Positions 7,601-11,669 of a stretch of 11,669 bases of DNA are shown here, one piece after another. The stretch's first letter is position 1. Each line of letters starts with the position of its first letter. A program made the translations under genes and the position numbers. The notes under the pieces were generated by a model. The model was not told the DNA's origin. It saw only the letters and a list, made by a program, of their open reading frames with translations, and searched no databases. The DNA comes from an uncultured Clostridia bacterium (lineage in GTDB: Bacteria > Bacillota > Clostridia > Oscillospirales > CAG-272): contig CALDMI010000085.1 of NCBI GenBank assembly GCA_937914815.1, positions 1-11,669 on the forward strand. The letters are read 5' to 3'.

Positions 7601-8827
7601 ATTCCCGGGCAGTCTGCCATAGGCTTTGAGATACCTAATGCGCACCCGGCTACGGTCTTTCTCCGCTCGCTCATCGAGAGCGACGAGTTCTCCACCGCAA
7701 AGTCGAACACCTTCTCCTGTATAGGCAAGGATGTAACCGGAAACCCGGTGTTCTTCGATATTGCAAAGGCGCCGCACCTGCTGATAGCCGGTGCAACCGG
7801 TATGGGTAAGTCGGTATGTATAAACTCCATCCTTGTCAGCATGCTCTGCAAGGCGAGACCGGACGAATTAAAACTCATACTTGTCGACCCGAAAAAGGTC
7901 GAGTTCCAGGTCTATGAAAAGATACCTCACCTGCTCGTCCCCGTCGTTACGGATGTCAAGCAGGCGGCGGGCGCACTCTCATGGGCTTGCGAACAGATGG
8001 AAAAGAGGTATGAGCTCATGATGAGCATCGCCGTGCGAAACATCGACGCCTACAACGAGCGCGTCGCAGACGATCCGTCGCTCGGCGAGCCGATGACGAA
8101 GATAGTGATAGTAATCGACGAGCTTAACGACCTCATGATGGCGGCGCGCGACCCGGTCGAGGGACTGATAACCCGCCTCGCCCAGAAAGCGAGAGCCGCG
8201 GGAATACACCTGATAATCGGTACACAGCGCCCGTCTGTAAATGTCATAACCGGAGTTATCAAGGCGAACATTCCGTCAAGACTTTCATGTAAGGTCTCCT
8301 CGAATGTCGACTCACGCACCATTATAGAGCAGGCGGGAGCCGAAAAGCTCCTCGACAAGGGCGACGCGCTGTTCTGGCCTGTCGGAAAGCCGAAGCCGCT
8401 CCGCGTACAGTGCGCGTTCGTCTCCGACAAGGAGGTCGAATCTGTCATGAAGTACCTCTGCTCGCAGTCCACCGGTAACACGTACAGTGAGGAAATACTC
8501 GCCGAAATCAACTCTGCGGCGCAGAAGTGCATGGCACCGAAGAAGGGCAAGGAGTCCTATGACGATGACGGCGAGGACGGCGCAGGCTCCGACGGATATT
8601 ACAACGACGCGAAGTTTATCGAGGCTGTCGAGATCGCGGTACGCTCAAAGAAGATCTCAACAAGCCTTCTTCAGCGCAGACTCAGCATAGGCTACAGCAA
8701 GGCGGCGAAGTATATCGATGTCATGGAGGACCTCGGCATAGTCTCCGAGCCCAACGGACAGAAGCCGCGCGATGTACTCATTGATATGGACGAATGGAAG
8801 GAGAGGCTCTCCCGCTACGAGTCCTGA
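4667..8827 (+). CDS. ftsK: Membrane-anchored DNA translocase FtsK/SpoIIIE with a long acidic linker
   Basis: This 1386-residue protein is an ATP-driven double-stranded DNA pump that clears chromosomes from the septum. Residues 24-41, 50-76, 88-110 and about 130-166 are hydrophobic segments forming the N-terminal membrane domain. A basic stretch follows (about 195-215), then a low-complexity linker of about 670 residues rich in Glu, Asp, Pro and Thr, most acidic just before the motor. The motor starts near residue 888: alpha domain (SIKGVDRGPRITRYEV), beta domain with Walker A GATGMGKS at 1042-1049 and Walker B IVIVIDELN with Asp1151-Glu1152. The gamma domain at about 1314-1375 (STSLLQRRLSIGYSKAAKYID) is the winged helix that reads polarity sequences. 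SpoIIIE of B. subtilis is about 790 residues; the excess is all linker, as in E. coli FtsK. FtsK and SpoIIIE cannot be told apart here. First gene of a likely four-gene operon. Confidence 0.96.
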   Translation: MADNKSKKQAAGGYAGLTGFRRAIPIILFAFSVFIALCFITQNTGTLGQAIAGFLTGLFSWAAYGIPLLLAIHAIFYPSDSGTHRVITRVIFTVVTLVLVAALAHTFTVIGTEPVFTPRDFYEAGKSCVGGGFIGGVVAYGILRVIGTVGMIILAVAVAALYVAYCFSGKNSSLKRAGLSLLSLIVGFFALIEKGIKKLVRRSKEKSAEKTKRAEDEKNENLYEDEFFAVDNGMQELEIPSLNIKESRDDESIEAHPTLHDTVYPKSEVGGENRPPRRVETDYGIGTDGAAEEERSHDGPADIIIEPEAEATPVTDGDGRDAAASEVFGKDFDPYDIDLSAPPKQTAPRRTDPGVSEYEKPLDEVTEESLARARRLEEFERRKAQLLGRQPNATKAAPGGTATGAAQTSKPAESTATAPSQSDTPAVATEKKSESPAGDGEELSREEQIARARNFRPDGAPQRAFPGRSQPNYTPDMQGSGSFSSSPLDADTGCTNDDIKNILAGKTDDAEAPEDGETMEFGKAEPAASEPTVRAEEFNVDEFLSRYGTQTDTSRNATATQRDDPSATDTGGTTMNFGYEPAKDTYTPTAHEGAAAEYDRPVADHTDSGATGTYAGQPAAQQEGNPATVSSARDGMSYIRTARFVSSMTAEPEKPEPEKTVIKDYKPASEILTELPERKPEETDTEDKQEEAPALRIERSKVGDGFSAPAVSAPEEEDVPEVTEEGEPEEDEEDATGLDSYTEDVPETEEIPPEKQNPDILDYRKRFTIFSDSEPEKNESGDGTNSGLSFESGDDFEISTDGEKDETDNDGEDADTSDTNDDAEYIDETEDETEEDDGDEPDDETEDYDEEPVEEDDADEEDDLPPFDDAKDVSTPEKKASEAPDYSNYAPPPLTLLKAPPEIDDSDATEEIQRNSEKLIDTLASFNVNASIKGVDRGPRITRYEVVPARGVKVSQVTSLFDDITMNLASEGIRMEAPIPGQSAIGFEIPNAHPATVFLRSLIESDEFSTAKSNTFSCIGKDVTGNPVFFDIAKAPHLLIAGATGMGKSVCINSILVSMLCKARPDELKLILVDPKKVEFQVYEKIPHLLVPVVTDVKQAAGALSWACEQMEKRYELMMSIAVRNIDAYNERVADDPSLGEPMTKIVIVIDELNDLMMAARDPVEGLITRLAQKARAAGIHLIIGTQRPSVNVITGVIKANIPSRLSCKVSSNVDSRTIIEQAGAEKLLDKGDALFWPVGKPKPLRVQCAFVSDKEVESVMKYLCSQSTGNTYSEEILAEINSAAQKCMAPKKGKESYDDDGEDGAGSDGYYNDAKFIEAVEIAVRSKKISTSLLQRRLSIGYSKAAKYIDVMEDLGIVSEPNGQKPRDVLIDMDEWKERLSRYES
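7772..7806 (+). repeat. 35-nt tract identical to 9376-9410 in the neighbouring paralog
   Basis: From CCGCACCTG to GGTATGGG this tract over the PHLLIAGATGMG codons matches the second FtsK-like gene base for base, including every synonymous position. Flanking codons for the same amino acids differ (for example AAG TCG against AAA TCT). It marks homologous sequence of the tandem duplication or local gene conversion. Confidence 0.9.
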
Positions 8828-8853
8828 CACGACAATACGAAAGGAGACGCAAA

Positions 8854-10170
8854 ATGATCAACTTAAAGCAGACCGGCGGCTATGACGCGGACGAGCTCAT
8901 AGCTGCCGTCGAGGCGCTCACCTCCGCCGGAATACAGCTCGGCGAGATAACCCCGGCAGAGGCAGGAGAGGCGCATGACACGGCACAGCCCACCGACCCG
9001 GAGGTAATCGCAACGGCGGGAAAACTCCTCGCTATATTCAATTACGGGACGAAGCGGAATGTCGACTACATCGGTCAAGACATAGGACCGCGTATTATAC
9101 GATACAAGTTCAAGCCTGCGAAGCCCGGTGCGATACGCGATGTACTGCACTGTATTGACGAGGTCACTCTGAATTTCGGCGAAGGTGTCAGAATAGAGAC
9201 ACCAATACCGGATGAAGCGGCGATTGCCGTTGAAATACCGCGAAAGCACCCGGAGCAAGTGCTCCTCCGTGACCTTATGCAGTGTGAAGAATACCGCAAA
9301 TCCCAGTCGCCGACATTTGTATGTCTCGGAAAAGGCGTTACGGGAGAACCTGTGTTTTACGACATTGCAAAGGCACCGCACCTGCTGATAGCCGGTGCAA
9401 CCGGTATGGGCAAATCTGTATGTGTGAATGACATACTTATAAGCATGCTCGGCAAAGCGACACCGGAAGAGCTCCGGCTCATACTCATTGATCCGAAAAA
9501 GATTGAACTCCGGGAGTATGATAACATTCCGCACATGCTTATGCCGGTCATGACCGACATGAACGAAGCGATTGACGCGCTCACATGGGCATGCGAAGAA
9601 ATGGACAGACGGTATGAGCGCCTTGCTGCCTCAGGTGTACGCGATATAGGCTCATACAACGAGCGCGTAAAGAACGATCCGACACTCGGAAAGACTATGA
9701 CAAGAATAGTCATAGTTATAGACGAACTCAGCGACCTCATGGCGACGGTGCGCAACAAGGCAGAAGAACTCATAACCCGTCTTACAGCAAAGGCGAGAGC
9801 CGCTGGAATACACATGATAATCTGTACACAGCGCCCCTCCGTGAATGTTCTGACCAGTATAATCAAGGCAAACATACCGTCGCGACTTTGCTGTAAGGTT
9901 TCCTCAAGCGTCGACTCACGCATTATTCTTGAGCAGAGCGGTGCAGAACGACTTTTCGGCTGTGGAGATGCACTTTTCCACCCTGTCGGAAGAAGCACCC
10001 CAATCCGCATACAATGTGCGCTTGTCATCGACAAAGAGGTGAAGGATGCGATAAAGAAACTCCGCGGCGAAGAATGTGGCGCAGAGGAATGTGCGCCCAC
10101 CCCTGCCCCGGCTGTAATAAATACAGAGAAAAAGGCGGCATCCGAATGGCTCACGGAGCACACAAAATGA
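8854..10170 (+). CDS. Second FtsK/SpoIIIE-like ATPase, soluble and lacking the gamma domain
   Basis: A 438-residue paralog of the preceding gene, alignable along the whole alpha/beta motor. Walker A GATGMGKS is at residues 181-188 and Walker B IVIVIDELS has Asp290-Glu291, so ATP hydrolysis should be possible. The first 50 or so residues are polar with no membrane helix. After the motor end (GDALFHPVG, VIDKEVKDAIKKL) only a short Cys- and Pro-containing tail follows, ending EWLTEHTK: there is no winged-helix gamma domain, and thus no known polarity reader. Both paralogs share PSVNVIT, where SpoIIIE has PSVDVIT, and CKVSS, which supports local duplication. The start at 8854 has AAGGAG 7 nt upstream and lies 26 nt after the ftsK stop. 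It could be a non-septal DNA pump, a partner forming mixed hexamers with FtsK, or a regulator of it; none is shown by the sequence. No decay is visible. Confidence 0.92.
   Translation: MINLKQTGGYDADELIAAVEALTSAGIQLGEITPAEAGEAHDTAQPTDPEVIATAGKLLAIFNYGTKRNVDYIGQDIGPRIIRYKFKPAKPGAIRDVLHCIDEVTLNFGEGVRIETPIPDEAAIAVEIPRKHPEQVLLRDLMQCEEYRKSQSPTFVCLGKGVTGEPVFYDIAKAPHLLIAGATGMGKSVCVNDILISMLGKATPEELRLILIDPKKIELREYDNIPHMLMPVMTDMNEAIDALTWACEEMDRRYERLAASGVRDIGSYNERVKNDPTLGKTMTRIVIVIDELSDLMATVRNKAEELITRLTAKARAAGIHMIICTQRPSVNVLTSIIKANIPSRLCCKVSSSVDSRIILEQSGAERLFGCGDALFHPVGRSTPIRIQCALVIDKEVKDAIKKLRGEECGAEECAPTPAPAVINTEKKAASEWLTEHTK
9376..9410 (+). repeat. 35-nt tract identical to 7772-7806 in ftsK
   Basis: Second copy of the identical tract over the Walker A region; the paralogs differ at many synonymous sites on both sides. 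Confidence 0.9.
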
Positions 10171-10328
10171 ATGATACGGAATATACCGCGGCGGGCAATG
10201 ACGCCGCGGACTCTCCGGCGATACCGGGACACAACTGTGACGGATGCGTCAATTACACGCTCTGCCACCCGGAGAGCCGCAAAGGAAGCAACCGACCGTC
10301 AATCGACGGTCCGCAGGAGGAAAAGAAA
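10167..10328 (+). other. In-frame 54-codon leader of the DJ-1 gene with its own start, possible N-terminal extension
   Basis: The ATG at 10167 overlaps the stop of the second FtsK gene in the coupling arrangement ATGA and has CGGAG 8 nt upstream. It begins MNDTEYTAAGND, contains a cysteine cluster NCDGCVNYTLCHPES at residues 30-44 (CxxC then a third Cys), and has no stop before the DJ-1 start at 10329 in the same frame. Translation from here would give a 233-residue DJ-1 protein with an extra metal-binding-like segment. The second start at 10329 also has a strong ribosome site, so one or both forms may be made. Alternatively the leader is the remnant of a separate small Cys-rich protein that lost its stop. 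Confidence 0.5.
10294..10311 (+). promoter_or_regulatory. Hairpin just upstream of the internal DJ-1 ribosome site
   Basis: Arms GACCGTC (10294-10300) and GACGGTC (10305-10311) pair perfectly over 7 bp around the loop AATC. The structure ends 3 nt before AGGAGG at 10315-10320. There is no T-run, so it is not a terminator; it could affect initiation at the internal start, or be chance. Confidence 0.4.
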
Positions 10329-10868
10329 ATGACAGTTGTAATGCTTGCAGACGGGTTTGAAGAGATTGAGGCACTGACTCCCGTCGATGTGCTCCGCCGC
10401 GCGGGGCTCACCGTCCGCACCGCCGGGGTCGGCGGGCGGGTCATAACCGGGTCTCACGGTATATCGGTAGCCTGCGACATGACGGAGGACGAGGTACGGG
10501 CGGAGGAGGTCGACCTCCTGCTCCTGCCCGGGGGGATGCCGGGCGCAAAAAATCTCGATGCGTCACCAATCGTCGACAGGCTTATACGGGAGGCAAATGC
10601 CCGCGGCGGTCGGCTCGCGGCGATATGCGCCGCACCGTTTATACTCGGGCGGCGGGGACTCCTCTCCGGAAAAGAAGCCACCTGCTACCCCGGATTTGAG
10701 GGAGAGCTCACAGGCGCGCGCCTCTCTTCCCTGCCCGTCGTGACCGACGGAAATATAACGACAGCGAAGGGCATGGGCGTCGCGCTCGATTTTGCACTTG
10801 AGCTTGTCAGCGTACTACTCTCGGACGATGCCGCAAAGAAAATTGCCGACTCCGTACAGAAGCAGTAA
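10329..10868 (+). CDS. DJ-1/PfpI family protein (YajL/ThiJ-like)
   Basis: The core form has 179 residues and starts at 10329, 8 nt after AGGAGG (10315-10320). It matches bacterial DJ-1 proteins throughout: MTVVMLADGFEEIEA, with Glu14 at the place of human DJ-1 Glu18; LLLLPGGMPGAKNL; the nucleophile elbow AAICAAP, with the reactive Cys at residue 100 (human Cys106); and ATCYPGFE and TAKGMGVALDFAL near the end. Family members are cytoplasmic and have been linked to glyoxalase III or deglycase activity and oxidative stress protection, with the exact activity disputed; the window does not settle which applies. It is the third gene of the ftsK operon and may also be made as a longer form from 10167. 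No tie between DJ-1 function and DNA translocation is evident beyond shared transcription. Confidence 0.93.
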   Translation: MTVVMLADGFEEIEALTPVDVLRRAGLTVRTAGVGGRVITGSHGISVACDMTEDEVRAEEVDLLLLPGGMPGAKNLDASPIVDRLIREANARGGRLAAICAAPFILGRRGLLSGKEATCYPGFEGELTGARLSSLPVVTDGNITTAKGMGVALDFALELVSVLLSDDAAKKIADSVQKQ

Positions 10869-10881
10869 GGACAACACAAAT

Positions 10882-11529
10882 ATGGTTATCGAAAACAGCA
10901 GCACAAATATCGCCTACCGCTGTCCCGCGTGCGGGACGCTGACCGTCGGGTTTGTCGGGAGGTTTGCCCTCTCTGCCGACATGGTGCGCCTCCGCTGTCA
11001 CTGCGGGAAATCGGCGGCGGATATAAAAATCGGAAATGACGGAAAGGTCAGGCTCTCCGTTCCCTGCATTTTCTGCAATCAGAACCACGCATACACCGTA
11101 TCGCAGAACATATTCTTCGGTCGCGACCTCTTTCTTCTCAACTGTCCGTATTCAAACATGGACATCTGCTTTATAGGCAAAATGGAGAAAATAGAAAAAG
11201 AGGCGGAGAGGACCGGCGCCGAGCTCGAGCGCCTTATGGCAGACCTCGGAGCCGAGGAGATCGGCGACATGCAGCCGCAGGAGCTCGACCCCTCTGACAT
11301 CCTGCCGGACGCGCAGGTATACGACATCGTCCGCTTCACCCTCCGTGAGCTTGAGGAAGAGGGCAACATAGACTGCCCGTGTCACGCCGGGAGTGGGTAC
11401 GACATACGGTACACCGACGGGGGCGTACAGATATTCTGTCCGCACTGCGGGGCTAGCCATGACATAAAAGCAATGACGGAGTCACAAGCCGAGGACTTTG
11501 CCACCGTTGACAGACTAACTCTGAAATAG
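10882..11529 (+). CDS. Cysteine-rich zinc-ribbon protein of unknown function
   Basis: This 215-residue soluble protein is not one I can name. Twelve cysteines occur mostly in pairs: CPAC at 14-17, CHC at 39-41, CIFC at 62-65, Cys88 and Cys96, CPC at 165-167 and CPHC at 186-189. The first two pairs resemble one zinc ribbon. The last two, separated by about 20 residues of beta-like sequence (SGYDIRYTDGGVQIF), resemble a second. Between them lies a charged helical segment (about 99-125, KMEKIEKEAER and following) that could be a coiled coil, and an acidic stretch to about 160. No enzyme motif or membrane segment is seen. The start at 10882 follows TAAGGA about 10 nt upstream and lies 13 nt after the DJ-1 stop. 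The gene is last in the operon. Nucleic acid or protein binding is plausible for such ribbons but unproven. Confidence 0.82.
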   Translation: MVIENSSTNIAYRCPACGTLTVGFVGRFALSADMVRLRCHCGKSAADIKIGNDGKVRLSVPCIFCNQNHAYTVSQNIFFGRDLFLLNCPYSNMDICFIGKMEKIEKEAERTGAELERLMADLGAEEIGDMQPQELDPSDILPDAQVYDIVRFTLRELEEEGNIDCPCHAGSGYDIRYTDGGVQIFCPHCGASHDIKAMTESQAEDFATVDRLTLK

Positions 11530-11669
11530 CTATACTCCGTAATAGTCCCTGATACCTCGGTATATGCCGAGTGCAAAAAGGTTTGGCGAATATGCCATGA
11601 GTTCTGCCTCGTATTTATTAGTGATAAATCCCATTTCCACTATTACGGCGGGCAATTTTGTTTTCTTTT
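11530..11669 (-). CDS. N-acetylmuramoyl-L-alanine amidase (Amidase_3 type), C-terminal fragment
   Basis: Read on the minus strand, the frame is open from the window edge and ends at the TAG complementary to 11530-11532; 45 residues are visible. They contain LPAVIVEMGFITNKYEAEL and then LGIYRGIRDYYGV. This matches the conserved C-terminal end of Amidase_3 enzymes (CwlD, AmiC, LytC families), in which the Glu of the VE-GF-N motif is the catalytic glutamate of the zinc-dependent site. These enzymes cut the bond between N-acetylmuramic acid and the stem peptide. The short spacing from the motif to the stop would suit a CwlD-like single-domain enzyme of spore cortex maturation, but a larger autolysin cannot be excluded. 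Its stop codon directly abuts the stop of the convergent zinc-ribbon gene. Confidence 0.85.
   Translation of the reverse strand, partial: KKTKLPAVIVEMGFITNKYEAELMAYSPNLFALGIYRGIRDYYGV

Noticed and set aside
9357..10268. A 303-codon minus-strand frame opposite the second FtsK gene.
   Set aside because: Antisense to a clear gene, serine/arginine-rich composition typical of a shadow frame, no family match.

Overview
The window looks like chromosome from an endospore-forming member of the Bacillota, most likely an uncultured or gut-type Clostridia lineage. The main reasons are a SpoIVA gene (a protein known only from endospore formers), a clostridial-type cysteinyl-tRNA synthetase, a SpoIIIE/FtsK-type DNA translocase and a spore/cell-wall type amidase. 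The DNA is moderately GC-rich but uses ATA for isoleucine often, and Shine-Dalgarno sites are mostly strong AGGAGG-like. I see no mobile element, phage gene, CRISPR array, rRNA or tRNA.

Layout. At the left edge is the C-terminal part of a CPBP-type membrane protease (+), closed by a clear intrinsic terminator. Next comes spoIVA (+), interrupted by one frameshift near codon 51. It converges, with an 11-nt gap, on a minus-strand pair: a Sel1-repeat protein and, upstream of it, cysS. A strong hairpin separates those two. The 216-nt divergent region between cysS and the next gene holds a near-consensus sigma-A promoter for cysS, a terminator-like hairpin with a T-run, and an extended -10 promoter for the rightward genes.

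The right half reads as one rightward operon: a full-length, membrane-anchored FtsK/SpoIIIE with a very long acidic linker; a second, short FtsK-like ATPase with neither membrane anchor nor gamma domain; a DJ-1/PfpI-family protein with an optional in-frame cysteine-bearing leader; and a cysteine-rich zinc-ribbon protein of unknown function. This block abuts, with no spacer, the convergent 3' end of an N-acetylmuramoyl-L-alanine amidase.

The most interesting points are the frameshift in an otherwise well-conserved spoIVA, the tandem FtsK duplication that produced a soluble motor-only paralog (with a perfectly conserved 35-nt tract over the Walker A region), the dual start of the DJ-1 gene, and regulatory hairpins in the two minus-strand intergenic regions. 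Most of the rest is ordinary housekeeping and sporulation content.
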